In this document: positions 10,483 to 20,867 of the stretch, piece by piece
Layout of the letters: the number at the start of each line of letters is the position of its first letter
Position numbering within the stretch: the stretch's first letter is position 1
Source of the DNA: Azolla caroliniana
Lineage: Eukaryota > Polypodiophyta
Assembly (NCBI GenBank): GCA_043228905.1
Contig: JBHGNT010000013.1
Coordinates: 18,290,001 to 18,354,000, forward strand
DNA: 64,000 nucleotides
Direction of reading: 5' to 3'
Notes under the pieces: generated by a model
The model's input: only the letters and a program-made list of their open reading frames with translations
What the model was told of the DNA's origin: nothing
Databases searched by the model: none
Program-made: the position numbers and the translations under genes

Positions 10483-11560
10483 TTAATAACTTTGACAAGA
10501 CAAATTCTTCAAAATGTCCTGTACTTGAACTTGAACATCCAAAAGCTCTTCATCATCCTGATTATCCATCAATAGTACATTGCATCGCGTAAGAATATAT
10601 GAAAAGTTATCAATCAATTTCTTACGTGTTTTAGCATTAGTCATACCATACATACGATGAATATCATTGATGTTTTGTAGTGTTGTATCCCATGCATACC
10701 ATCCTTTTGAAGTAACTTGTTCAGAAAACATTCCAAAATTTTGTTGCATACAACCATCAAATAAGGAATGTAATAATAAAGAAGAATTAAACCTCAAAGG
10801 AACTCGATGAAGCAATGTTTTGCACATATCTACCCCATGTTTATTAAACTCAAAACATTTGGGAAAATTATCCAATGTCACAACCTCTTGCATAATTGAC
10901 ATATTAAGCATCTCCAGCAAAAAGCACTTATCATGCATAACATACATTCTATCTAACCTACTCCATGTTTCCTTATATTGGATAGACTGAAATGTAAACC
11001 CAACCTCATCTTGATGCAACCATTTCCATACATCTAACTTCAAAACCTCTGATGCCAATTTGTCCCAAACTGCTTGCTGAGGAGAATCCATCAAGGAGAA
11101 TCGTGAAGTAGATTGTGAAGCATCAACACACATATTAAATTCACCCATTAACAAACCAACACGGCCTACTAATAACCGTGGATACATTGAAGACCATAAC
11201 TCAATGTGTTGATTAGCATTATTGGGTGCATAGATTCTAACCAACCATATCAAATCCTCAAAATACTTGACTTTCATCACCAAAAAACATTCATATGGAT
11301 CATTCTAGACTATATGTGGACAAAACAAACACGAATAATCATGACAACCCTCGAATAATGATGTGATAACTGTCCTGCATAATATGCGGAATATCCAAGC
11401 AAATGTAACACAGATCCTGCTAAATCATGACACTTATGTTCAACTACACATAAAACATCCTATTGTTTATCAAATAAATTATTCCATAATATATATTTCT
11501 TATGAGGAGAAAATTGTCCCTCGCACATTCCATGATACCACTTTCATTTAACACCTTTAG
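10483..11560 (-). pseudogene. LINE-1 endonuclease domain remnant
   Basis: The L1-type apurinic-like endonuclease that nicks the target DNA. Visible blocks are VVEHK (ETK-like) near 11450-11480, RIYAPNN, GEFN (for GDFN), and TWSRLDRMYV (for SRLDRIYV), followed by the linker toward RT. The region 10483-11283 is open for 266 codons. The N-terminal part lies in other frames. Confidence 0.8.
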
Positions 11561-11779
11561 TAAGAACTTGCTTTTCTGAGCAACTGTATTCATGAATGTA
11601 CTAACTACTTGTTCAAGAGCTGTATAAGGATTTATATGTACTACATCCCCTCCAACAATATTAGGGTTTTGTTGTCTAGCTCCACGAGCACGAAGTCCTT
11701 GATTTAATTGAGGTCGTACCACCTTTCCTGAAGAATCAAATTTTAATTGGTTGGACAATCTCTGATTTCACACTTGTTT

Positions 11780-12838
11780 CTACCAAAGATTTTTCTTAAA
11801 CTCCTCATTCAATCTCAAGTTATCTTTTGGTAATGCCTTACCGTTAGTATTTTTTGTGTCCCTTTGTATGGCAACACCCTTCCCCTTCCCTTTTATCTTA
11901 TGCTTCACTTGATGCCACTCTCCATCTTCAACATTTGGGTCATCATTAATGCATACTCCATTCTCCTCCCCAACACCTCTAACATGACCATGAACTTTTG
12001 GATCTCGATCTAACCCATGAGATGTTCCCTCATCCATGACCATATCAACCATTGAGACAATATCATTCTCAACATCTTCCTTATTTTTCCCTTTGAAATG
12101 ATTTTCTGGGGATAGTTCACCATGATATTGGCATTCAGCCATAAAATGCCCCAATTTACCACAATTAAAACAATATCCTGCAAAAGTTTCCCATTGAAGC
12201 TTAAAACGAAATTGACGAAATCGAGATGTATCTATACTCAACCATCCTAGAAGTTTACAACTTGTATCCCATAACATGCAAAATCTACATTTGTTTAACA
12301 AATTAACATGAGGAGCAACCAAAACTTTACCAATTTGAGACATCAATCTTGGTAGTAAATCCCAAAAGAATGAGTTATTGCAATCAACGGTCACCCAAAT
12401 TGGACATTGTTGTTTTAATAAATCTTTATAATTCACCACCGGAGCCCATTCCATCACATGCACTAATCTTCTATCAAAAAAGATTGGTACCTTTGCCATC
12501 AAAGTCATACAGTGTTCTGAGGATCGAAAAACCACATCATAGAAACCTCTTGGACCACATAGACATCCTCAACACAATTAGGCACTATGAATGAATTCAA
12601 TCACTGCTTAATCCATGATACTAAAGGACGTTTGCTAGTGAAAGACAAAATAACACCATGATCATAGAACTTGTCAAAATTTGCTAATATAGACTTGGTC
12701 CTCATCACCACCTCTACACAATCTTTAGCATCTTTCTCAATTTTTTCCATAAAATCGGAAAGCAAAGCCTTAACAAAATCACGACGACTATCAATATTAT
12801 AATCATATCCAATAACATCTTTCCCACCAAGAATAGTT
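11780..12838 (-). pseudogene. LINE-1 ORF1 protein remnant (DUF4283 + CCHC knuckle)
   Basis: A Gag-like RNA-binding ORF1 of plant L1 elements. The C-terminal part (11780-12535, 251 codons) has a zinc knuckle CFNCGKLGHFMAEC and a basic tail. Upstream, broken frames give KSILANFDKF and SFTSKRPLVSW, typical of the DUF4283 domain. Several stop codons and frame changes lie between 12535 and 12838. Confidence 0.75.
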
Positions 12839-13087
12839 GAATATGATTTTTTCTAGAGATAGAACTTGTGTTATATCTCTTTGGTGATAATGGATTGGTT
12901 TTGGATTTTGTCTCGTGGTTGTTTCCCTCATTGAGGGTTTTTCCGTTAAATCTTGTGTCATCTTTATTGTGTCATTGTGTGTGCTTTGTAGTCCTTTTAT
13001 TTTGATCTTTACCTCATTATAATCGAGCACAAAAGTGACATGAGTGACACTCTTGTGTGTCTATACCTCCTCAAGCGGTATCAGACC
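12838..13087 (+). repeat. Probable LTR remnant with degenerate primer site
   Basis: The stretch ends ...CTCA at 13073 and is followed by CGGTATCAGACC (13076-13087), two mismatches from the tRNA-iMet primer site. A GGGTTTTTCCGTTAAATC block near 12936 resembles the R-U5 segment of copia LTRs (compare the E4 LTR, GGGTTTTTCCACGTAAA). No second copy or target duplication was found. The left edge is a guess. Confidence 0.4.
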
Positions 13088-13297
13088 AAAGGTTGTGTTT
13101 TTTTTGCTCGATTATAAATGGAGGCCGGTGACAATTTTTCTTGTAGATTCTTGTAAAGATAACTAAACTTAACGTCCAAATAATCCTTGGAAAGCTCTCT
13201 AAACGAGCTTTGCAAGGCACCAAAAATCATAAACAACGGAGTTGTGAGTACAAAGTTACATGAGGAGCATGTTTCAACACTATTCTTGGAACGTCAT
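13088..13297. other. Unassigned relic downstream of the LTR remnant
   Basis: An ATG at 13128 could have been a gag start, but stops follow at once in every frame and no domain is visible. Confidence 0.3.
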
Positions 13298-13302
13298 CAC
13301 TC

Positions 13303-13340
<38 letters not shown>
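13298..13340. repeat. CT/TA microsatellite
   Basis: A run of about nine CT units followed by about twelve TA units. It is the target into which the 13341-19851 element inserted; a matching TA run resumes at 19852. Confidence 0.9.
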
Positions 13341-13535
13341 TGTGAAATGCACATAAGAGATCAAAACCAGCCTAGTTAGCTTCTTACTTCTTACTCAATT
13401 TATAATTGATACAAAGGTACCCATTTGGGTTGGCTTAGCTAAAAAGGGTGTGCTAAAAGGGTGGGTCGGCTTAGGTACATGCATCCTAAAAAGGTATGCT
13501 TAAAGGGTGGCACAAAGGAACTCATGCACACCACA
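13341..13535 (-). repeat. Gypsy-like element LTR, left (3') copy
   Basis: A 195-bp direct repeat of 19657-19851 with scattered substitutions such as CCAGCC/CCAACC and GGCTTAG/GCCTTAG. Confidence 0.75.
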
Positions 13536-13625
13536 TTTCCCTCCTGAGAGAAACAAGAGACTGAGGAGCAGGAACCGGAATAGGAACAAGAACAAGAACA
13601 ATGACTTTTCGAAGGAGGGGGAGCA

Positions 13626-13708
13626 TGTTGAAGACGAGTCGTCAGTGCGGAAGATCAAGGAGCATTCGAGTCTTGCTGAATACCTGCGTATGACAGATTG
13701 TAGGTCGT

Positions 13709-13745
<37 letters not shown>

Positions 13746-13914
13746 AAAGACTTTCTTATTTCACAAAGAGACAATACAACAACCAACCTTACAAAAAGGT
13801 TGCAAGGTCACTATATATAGTGACCGACTTAGGGCAACTACCCTTTATGCTAATTACATAAATGGCCAAAAACGGGATAGTATGAATACGTCCATTATAC
13901 ACATGTATTCGACA
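13626..13914 (-). repeat. E3 3' LTR
   Basis: A 289-bp repeat of 18790-19076 with TGTTGAAG...TTCGACA ends. It holds a purine (AG)n tract at about 13712-13741. Confidence 0.95.
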
Positions 13915-14107
13915 CTCCCCCGTAATGGGCGTATACATGGGTTATCTAAGATTACAGGTATAGACTTAGGTTCTCGGACATATCAGCTTTGTTCGAGTCG
14001 GCAGGGTCCGAAGGCAGAAGACCGAACTGGTCGGGTCGGGACAGTTGAAGCCGATCATTAAGGAACTGATGTCGGTTGTCGGGAACCATCCTGCTCTGTG
14101 TCCGAGT

Positions 14108-17100
14108 CTAACCGGACTGGTTTGTCATTACGCCCATCTGATGCCGAAGAGACCGAAAACGGTCTGCCGAAAGACACTTGGTCATTCCATCTGCGACATT
14201 GTCGGTTGTGGATATTTTCTCTAGACCGATTTTCCCTGAGATGACGCAGTCCCGAACGAAGTGATATCGAACGTCGATATGTTTGGAGGCGTTGTGGTGA
14301 ACCGGATTTTTCGACAAGGCAACAGCACCTTGACTGTCGCTGTAGACAACTGGAGCCGAGTCATGGTCGACTTGTCGAAACGTGTGCGCCAGCCGACCGA
14401 GCCACAAAGCTTCTTTTGCTGCGTCGGACGCAGCTACATATTCTGCTTCGGTCGTTGAGGTCGTTGTGCACTCCTGAAGTTTCGACTTCCACGAGATTGC
14501 TCCATTGCCGAATTTGAAGCAGTATCCGGTTGTTGATTTCCGACTGTCTATACAGCCGGCGAAGTCCGAGTCGGTGTAACCGACTACGCCTGAGGTTCGG
14601 TTCGGACCGAAAAGAATGCCGTGGTCTTTTGTGCCAGCCAGATATCTGAACACATGCTTGACTGCGTTCCAATGCGATCGGCCAGGATTGTGCATAAATC
14701 TGCTAACGACTCCTACGGCATGAGAGATATCAGGCCGTGTCGCGACCATCAGGTACATAAGGGAGCCGACTGCCGGTGCATACGGTACCGACTTCATATC
14801 TGCCCCCTCCGGACCGGATGTCGGGCAGTCTCGCTGAGAGAGCCGAAGATTCATAGGGAGCGGGGTTGAAGCAGATTTGGTTGATTGCATGTTGAAGCGT
14901 TCTAAGACACGTCGGATATAGTCGGTCTGAGACAGAAAAAGATGTCGTTTATCGCGATGCCGACTAATCTTCATGCCGAGTATGTGTCGTGCCGGACCGA
15001 GGTCCTTCATGGCAAACTTCAACCGCAGTTGCCGAATGAGATCGGCAAGTTCGCCCGCGTGGCGCCCAGAAATTAGCATGTCGTCCACGTAAATGATGAG
15101 GAAGATGGGTGATCCATCTTGAGCTGTGTTGGTGAAGAGACAATGGTCCTCATCGCTTTTGGAGAAGCCGATCGATTGGATGAAGTCGTCGAACTTCTTG
15201 TACCATTGTCGTGGTGCCTGTTTGAGGCCGTATAGACTCTTCCTGAGTCGGCAGACTAGATGTTCTTGGCCAGTTGCCACGAAGCCTTTTGGCTGCTCCA
15301 TATAGATTTCCTCCTCGAGATCACCATGGAGGAAGGCTGTTTTGACATCTAGCTGAATCAGCTCCAAGTTGTCGGCTGCCACTACGCCGAGTAGAAAACG
15401 AAGGGTTGTCATTTTCACCACTGGTGAAAAAATCTCGTCGAAGTCGACGCCATATTCTTGTCGGAAGCCCTTCGCAACTAATCTAGCCTTGTACTTTGGG
15501 GTGGTCGAATCAGACGTCTCTTTGAGTCGATAGACCCACTTGCAAGGAAGAGCACGTTGGTTCCTAGGTAATTCGACCAGATCCCAGGTCTTGTTTGCCC
15601 GAATGGAGTGCATTTCCGACTCCATCGCCAGATGCCAGGTGGCGGAATCGACAGATGTCGATGCTTCTTCGTAAGACGTCGGTTCGCCGGCGTCGGTGAA
15701 GAAAATTCCAGGAGAATACCTCTCCGGAGGTTGCGACACTCTCTCGGATCGTCGAGGTATGATTGGACTGGTCGCATCAGGTATCGAGGTCGGATGGTCC
15801 GAAAGCGGATTGTTCTGCTGTGCCGAGTTGGAGTTGTCCGAGTCGGTAGTGTAAGGTTCAGCTACCCGTGAAGTTGACCGTGTGTTGAGAGCAGGGCCTT
15901 CTTGAAGGGTCGGCACATCGGAGAATGTTACCCTTCGGACTTCGATCGGTTTTTCGACTGATGGATTCATAGCCGACTCGTTGAACACAACGTCCGAACT
16001 TCGAACGATTTGTCTGCGTTCGGGGTCCCAGAGTCGGTATCCCATTTCGCCGTCGGATCCATATCCAAGGAAAATGCATTTCCTGGACCGAGGTGCAAGT
16101 TTTCGGCGATCATCTTTCGGAATAAGGGCGTACGCCTCGCATCCGAAGATCCTCAGCTTGTCGTAATTCGGCTTACTGCCGATCCATAGTTCCTGAGGAA
16201 TTTGAAGTCCTAGAGGTCTACTTGGCGACATATTGATTATGTGTACTGCCGTGAGTAGAGCCTCTGCCCAGAAGCCATCCGACAGTCCGGAGTGTTGAAG
16301 CATGGAAACTATCCGTTCTTGGATTGTCCGATTCATGCGTTCGGCAATCCCGTTTTGCTCCGGGCTGTGTGGTGCCGTAAATTCACGTCGGATGCCGCGT
16401 TGTCGGCAGAATTTGACGAATTCTTCTGATTTGAACTCTCCCCCATTGTCTGTCCGAAAGCATTTCAGCTTTCGGTCGGTTTGATTTTCTACCATAGCGA
16501 GCCAATCGGTGAAGATCGAGAAGACCCGGTCTTTGGTGCGAATTGGATAAGCCCACACCTTTCGAGTCGAATCGTCAATAAAAGTGACGAAGTAAGAGGC
16601 ACCGCCGAGAGACTGATGCGGCATTGGGCCACAGACGTCCGAGTGGACCAAATCAAGAGGTCTCGTTTCTCTGGGTGCTGATGTCGGGTGTGATGCGGCT
16701 GCTTGTTTGCCATACTGGCAATGCTCGCAGAATTGATGGTCCGAGAAGGAGAGTTTGGGGATGTATCCGGCTCTAGATAGGTGCGTGATGCCGGCCTTGC
16801 TGAGGTGTCCTAATCTTCGGTGCCATAATGATGACACAGGAATATCCACCAAAAACAGGTTACCCTCTCTGAGCGTAACATGTAGCGGATACAGGGAGTG
16901 TATCTTGGGTCCTCTAGCAAGCAGGAGGTTCCCCCTGTGGAGTGTCCACCCTCCCGAAGAAAAACCGGCACGAATGCCGTCTTCATCTAGTTGTCCGACT
17001 GAGATCAATGGCCTTGAGAGCTCGGGTACATGTCGGACATTGTGGAGTACAAGTGTAGAGCCACCTGCAAGGTTGAGCTCTACTGTGCCGATTCCGATGA

Positions 17101-18121
17101 TGTCACAGTGTTGCGAGTTACCGACTCGAACTGAGTCGGAGTGACGGATCGTATATTGCCGAAATTGGGATCGATGAGGAGTCACGTGAAATGACACGCC
17201 CGAATCTAAGAGCCATGTGCTCGATTCTTCAGTCGTGAGTAGAACTTCTGATCCGACTGGATTTTCGATTGATAGTATATTCGGGTCGTCCGGTAGTACA
17301 TCAGCTGAGAAGCTGACGTAATTGAGCTCCTCATGCCGGCCACTCTTCTTGTTGTTCTTGTTCTTGAGTGCGCGGCAGTCGGCTTTGATGTGTCCGGGTT
17401 TCTTGCAATAGTTGCAGATTCGGTTATCCCGTGACTGGCTCCGTCTTCGCTGATTGTTCGGCGGCCGTGAGGAATCTCTTCCTCGTATATTCGATCGGTC
17501 TGTCGAACCTTGTACTACGTAAGCGTCTTCTGTTGAGTCTTTGGCGAAAGACTTTCTCCGAGCTGCTTCGGTCAGGATTGCGCTCGTGACTTCGGAGTAT
17601 TTAACAGCCGTGGTTGACGCGTTGCACACGGTTGTGACGAAAGTTTCCCATGATGAGGGAAGGCTGCTCATGAGTATCATTGCTCTGAGTTCATCCTCGA
17701 TTGCCGTCCCCTGTGACGAGATTTGGGAGCTTATGCTTTCGTACTCATTGAGGTGTGCTTGAACCGAATCGGATTCTTTCATCCGCAAGTTGTAGAGGCG
17801 CCGGATCAGAAACATCTTCGTTGCGGCGACCTTCTTTTCGTAAGTGTCCGACAGTGTTTTCCACAGTTCGAATGCTGTCGTACACGATTGCACCGTAAAG
17901 TATACCGATTCCGATAGGTGCATCCGTATCGTGGCGCGGACAATTCTGTCCAGCTTCTGCCACTCAATTGGTTTGTATCCTTCTGGAGGTTCTTCATTTT
18001 CGATGGGATCCATTTGCCCCTTGACTATGAGATAGTCCTGCATTTGCTCCTTCCAGAAGTTGAAGTTCGATCCATCGAACTTTCGTAGACTCATTTCTGA
18101 CGAGCCGGATGTTGATGCCAT
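14108..18121 (-). CDS. E3 gag-pol polyprotein (1337 aa, intact frame)
   Basis: One frame in copia order. Gag carries a CCHC knuckle CNYCKKPGHIKADC and is followed by the protease WLLDSGVSFHVT. Next come the pre-integrase LWHRRLGHLSKAG with CEHCQYGKQ, and the integrase (VHSDVCGPM, TDNGGEF, NGIAERMNRT). The reverse transcriptase has YVDD near residue 1011, and RNase H has YTDSDFAGCID and TEAEYVAASD. The protease triad neighbourhood is DSGV, whereas the sister E7 and most copia elements have DSGA. DSGV may reduce activity. The first ATG in frame is at 18121. A 650-base leader separates it from the primer site. The frame ends at TAG 14108-14110, about 190 bases before the 3' LTR. Confidence 0.93.
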   Translation of the reverse strand: MASTSGSSEMSLRKFDGSNFNFWKEQMQDYLIVKGQMDPIENEEPPEGYKPIEWQKLDRIVRATIRMHLSESVYFTVQSCTTAFELWKTLSDTYEKKVAATKMFLIRRLYNLRMKESDSVQAHLNEYESISSQISSQGTAIEDELRAMILMSSLPSSWETFVTTVCNASTTAVKYSEVTSAILTEAARRKSFAKDSTEDAYVVQGSTDRSNIRGRDSSRPPNNQRRRSQSRDNRICNYCKKPGHIKADCRALKNKNNKKSGRHEELNYVSFSADVLPDDPNILSIENPVGSEVLLTTEESSTWLLDSGVSFHVTPHRSQFRQYTIRHSDSVRVGNSQHCDIIGIGTVELNLAGGSTLVLHNVRHVPELSRPLISVGQLDEDGIRAGFSSGGWTLHRGNLLLARGPKIHSLYPLHVTLREGNLFLVDIPVSSLWHRRLGHLSKAGITHLSRAGYIPKLSFSDHQFCEHCQYGKQAAASHPTSAPRETRPLDLVHSDVCGPMPHQSLGGASYFVTFIDDSTRKVWAYPIRTKDRVFSIFTDWLAMVENQTDRKLKCFRTDNGGEFKSEEFVKFCRQRGIRREFTAPHSPEQNGIAERMNRTIQERIVSMLQHSGLSDGFWAEALLTAVHIINMSPSRPLGLQIPQELWIGSKPNYDKLRIFGCEAYALIPKDDRRKLAPRSRKCIFLGYGSDGEMGYRLWDPERRQIVRSSDVVFNESAMNPSVEKPIEVRRVTFSDVPTLQEGPALNTRSTSRVAEPYTTDSDNSNSAQQNNPLSDHPTSIPDATSPIIPRRSERVSQPPERYSPGIFFTDAGEPTSYEEASTSVDSATWHLAMESEMHSIRANKTWDLVELPRNQRALPCKWVYRLKETSDSTTPKYKARLVAKGFRQEYGVDFDEIFSPVVKMTTLRFLLGVVAADNLELIQLDVKTAFLHGDLEEEIYMEQPKGFVATGQEHLVCRLRKSLYGLKQAPRQWYKKFDDFIQSIGFSKSDEDHCLFTNTAQDGSPIFLIIYVDDMLISGRHAGELADLIRQLRLKFAMKDLGPARHILGMKISRHRDKRHLFLSQTDYIRRVLERFNMQSTKSASTPLPMNLRLSQRDCPTSGPEGADMKSVPYAPAVGSLMYLMVATRPDISHAVGVVSRFMHNPGRSHWNAVKHVFRYLAGTKDHGILFGPNRTSGVVGYTDSDFAGCIDSRKSTTGYCFKFGNGAISWKSKLQECTTTSTTEAEYVAASDAAKEALWLGRLAHTFRQVDHDSAPVVYSDSQGAVALSKNPVHHNASKHIDVRYHFVRDCVISGKIGLEKISTTDNVADGMTKCLSADRFRSLRHQMGVMTNQSG

Positions 18122-18775
18122 CAAATTCGGTTTCGGTTGACGAAGCTCGGTTCGGAGTTGACTTCGAACCTTGTTGGGATGCAGCCGGTTGGCTCACCTG
18201 ATATCGTTCTAGTCGGATTTGAACCCGAGTCGGTTCGGCTTCGGAACTTGCTCGAATTGACTTCGGTAGCTTGAGGGACAGAACCGACTGGTCTTCCCGA
18301 ATGTTGCCGAATACCAATTATTGAAACCGATTATCTGGACCGATTCTGCTTCGGGTGGCTGCAGCGACGAGAGAGACAGATCCAACTGATCCTCTCGAAT
18401 GTCGATCAGCCGGATGAAGCGCGAATTGGGGTTGTTGTCTTGAGACCGATCTGCACCGAGTGGTTACAACGAGCAGCGAGCAGCGTTTAATGACCTTTTC
18501 GGATGCCGTTTAACCGAATGGAGCACGATCATGTCAATGATGCACAAGGGGATTTCACCTCGAGCGGTTACGATCACAAGGAACAGAGTACAACCTGATG
18601 GCTTACTCCAAGCAAGAGGATCTAACGCGATGAGGTGCAAACCTCGTTTTTGTTCTTCTTCTCTCTTTCTTCGAATGACGCGAATACTGTGCAGGCCGTG
18701 ATGAAGTGAAGAACCGAATGCTGTGCAGGCGGTGACGACGGCCGACAGCGGATTGAAGGACCGAATGCTGTGCAA

Positions 18776-18787
18776 GCTCTGATACCA
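18776..18787 (-). other. E3 primer binding site (tRNA-iMet)
   Basis: TGGTATCAGAGC on the minus strand, two bases inside the 5' LTR. Confidence 0.92.
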
Positions 18788-18789
18788 GA

Positions 18790-18872
18790 TGTTGAAGACG
18801 AGTCGTCAGTGCGGAAGATCAAGGAGCATTCGAGTCTTGCTGAATACCTGCGTATGACAGATTGTAGGTCGT

Positions 18873-18903
<31 letters not shown>

Positions 18904-19076
18904 CACAAAAGATTTTCTTATTTCACAAAGAGACAATACAACAACCAACCTTACAAAAAGGTTGCAAGGTCACTATATATAGTGACCGACTTAGGGCAAC
19001 TACCCTTTATGCTAATTACATAAATGGCCAAAAACGGGATAGTATGAATACGTCCATTATACACATGTATTCGACA
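18790..19076 (-). repeat. E3 5' LTR with TATA box
   Basis: A 287-bp LTR. A symmetrical ACTATATATAGT at 18972-18983 is the likely TATA box. The AG tract lies upstream of the primer site as leader sequence. Confidence 0.93.
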
Positions 19077-19109
19077 GAGCATCTGTTGGAGGTAGAGCTC
19101 CCAAGTGGC

Positions 19110-19330
19110 ACTATCCATGTTGGCAGGTTTCGAATGGACATCAATGGACACTTGTGGTGGGTGACGGTGGCATGGATCGATGTAAGCGGCAATGTCCTTC
19201 TTGAGGGTCTTGTTGAGGCGTTTAGTGAGGCCATTTGTCTAATGATGGTATGGGGACGTAAACATTTGCTAGACACCGAATTGATCTGCAACGGCATTGA
19301 CGACATCCCCATGGAACTACCAGACCTTAT
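19110..19330 (-). pseudogene. Ty3/gypsy integrase fragment
   Basis: Minus-strand reading gives QMFTSPYHH, a TAG, then TNGLTKRLNKTLKKDIAAYI. This matches the TSPYHPQTNGLxERxNRTL segment of gypsy integrases that carries the catalytic glutamate. Here that residue appears as K in TKRLN, and two TAG codons interrupt the frame. It is the only coding trace in the 13341-19851 element. Confidence 0.7.
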
Positions 19331-19379
19331 AGCTGGATGAGGTTAGTGACGGAAAACGAGATAGCAATCGACGAATAAA

Positions 19380-19560
19380 TATCAATCGCTCCTGTGGACT
19401 AAGGACCCCCTAGACTTTGTTGAGGTGGGGGACATGAGGGCTATCGTGTACGAGCTGGCAATTGGCGGATGGAGATCAATCACTCATGTGGACTGAGGGC
19501 TACCACAACTTGTCTAAGGTGGGGGACATGAGGGCTATCATGTAGGAGGGGGATCAGAGA
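19380..19560. repeat. Diverged tandem duplication inside the gypsy-like element
   Basis: A unit holding GATCAATC...TGTGGACT...GGTGGGGGACATGAGGG occurs twice, about 110 bases apart. Function unknown; it probably belongs to the untranslated leader of the element. Confidence 0.6.
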
Positions 19561-19656
19561 AACTCGTGGGACAAGAAGTTAATGGGCAACCTAAGATGAG
19601 GGGGAAGAGGTGGATGCTTGAACGTGGAGGACTGGTACCCCGCATCTCAACCAATA

Positions 19657-19851
19657 TGTGAAATGCACATAAGAGATCAAAACCAACCTAGTTAGCTTCT
19701 TACTTCTTACTCAATTTATAGTTGATACAAAGGTACCCATTTGGGTTGCCTTAGCTAAAAAGGGTGTGCTAAAAGGGTGGGTCAGCTTAGGTACATGCAT
19801 CCTAAAAAGGTATGCTAAAAAGGTGGCACAAAGGAACTCATGCACACCACA
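19657..19851 (-). repeat. Gypsy-like element LTR, right (5') copy
   Basis: A 195-bp partner of 13341-13535. The next base starts a TA microsatellite. Confidence 0.75.
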
Positions 19852-20867
19852 ATATATATATATGTTTTTATTGATATATTGTGCGCACTTACGGCTTTTT
19901 ACACACGAAACCGTTTTCCCCCAATTTTACTTTTCTCTGCACATTTGAGTAAGCATAGCCCCAACAACCACCGATTAGATCCTCTTTGCTCCTTAATCAA
20001 TCCCATACAACTCCTCACGAGGTTTCCGCTTCACCACGTTGCTGCTCACGACATTATTGTGCTCCTATAGTCTTCTTTGGGCATGTAGACTTTCTGTGCG
20101 TTTCTGGGTTTTCTAAGGCATAGGGTTTAGGGAATTCAAAAATAATTGATTGTAAAGAGTATGTGATGCATTGGTCTAGTTTTTATGTCTGAATTGGAGC
20201 AAATATTCCTATTAGGTTCACAAATTAGGGGTTTCTTACTCTGAGGGTTAGGGAATTCAAAAATAATTGACTATAGAAGAGTATGTGATGTATTTGTCTG
20301 GTTGTTATGGCTGAATTGGAGTCCATATGTCGATATGGTTCACAAGTTATGGGTTTCTTAGACCGAGGGTTTAGGGAACTCAAAAATAATAGATAAGTCA
20401 ATGTGAAATTAGTTAATTAGCTTTATTAAGACTTAGAAATCATATTTTTGTTGAATTTTTGCTCTTGTTTCTAAGCTATCGCTAAAAGTAGGCAAATGAA
20501 CTTATATGATTTAGGTATGAAATTGCAAAAGAACTTTGAAATCTTATTTTTATTGATGATTTTGTTGTTTTTTTGAAATTTTGGAACATAATTTCAATTT
20601 GGTTTGACGTATTTTGTCATGAAACAATGTAAATTTTTTGATCAGGATTTTGACATCTATAGTAATAAAAAATGCACTTAATATAATGACGCACTTAACC
20701 AGACACACAGTTAACCAAATGGTTATTGATATATATATATATATATATATAACTTGCTTAAGCTTAAAACAATCCTACGGATCCTCGATTGGATGTGGAA
20801 GACTCACTTGGCTGATCGGATGGTCTCGTTTGACCTTGAGGACGTCTTGAGTTCCAAGAATTTCAAA
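19852..20867. other. AT-rich non-coding region upstream of the GTPase gene
   Basis: No gene or element was recognised. The region contains TA microsatellites (19852-19862, about 20730-20750) and the minisatellite entered separately. Confidence 0.6.
20122..20390. repeat. 122-bp minisatellite (2.2 units)
   Basis: Units start at about 20122, 20243 and 20365 with GGGTTTAGGGAATTCAAAAA-type heads. Each full unit contains GAGTATGTGATG, TGAATTGGAG, GGTTCACAA and GGGTTTCTTA at matching positions. The units are diverged by roughly 10-15 percent. Confidence 0.85.

Larger units (their letters stand above)
9936..12840 (-). mobile_element. LINE-1, segment c: RT N-terminus, endonuclease and ORF1 (plant L1 type)
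   Basis: The 5' part of the same minus-strand LINE as segments a and b. From left to right it holds the start of the RT (SWKVGLIK, RPISL with two in-frame TAG codons, about 9936-10200), the endonuclease (10483-11560) and the ORF1 protein (11780-12838). Removing E1 and E2 joins all three segments in a sensible motif order. The 5' end is not sharply defined and seems to be overrun by an LTR-like remnant near 12838. Frameshifts and stops throughout show an old, inactive copy. Confidence 0.85.
13626..19076 (-). mobile_element. E3: complete Ty1/copia LTR retrotransposon (family B)
   Basis: A 5451-bp minus-strand element with LTRs of 289 and 287 bp and a perfect 5-bp target duplication GAGCA (13621-13625, 19077-19081). 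The tRNA-iMet primer site is at 18776-18787 and the polypurine tract at 13915-13921. The LTRs differ mainly in the length of an AG microsatellite and by about one substitution, so it is young. It contains one uninterrupted 1337-residue gag-pol frame. Its sister E7 lies at 50342-55714. It inserted into the short gypsy-like element. Confidence 0.97.
13341..19851 (-). mobile_element. Short gypsy-like LTR element hosting E3
   Basis: Two 195-bp direct repeats (13341-13535, 19657-19851) with TGTGAAATG...CACCACA ends share most positions and sit in a TA microsatellite (ATAT on both sides). Removing E3 leaves only about 670 bp of interior. On the minus strand, a purine tract AGGAGGGAAA abuts the left repeat. 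A primer-site-like TGGTTGAGATGC abuts the right repeat and roughly resembles the tRNA-Ala 3' end. Inside is a broken integrase piece of gypsy type. It is therefore a small, non-autonomous or internally deleted Ty3/gypsy-like element. The TRIM-like size is my inference. Confidence 0.65.
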
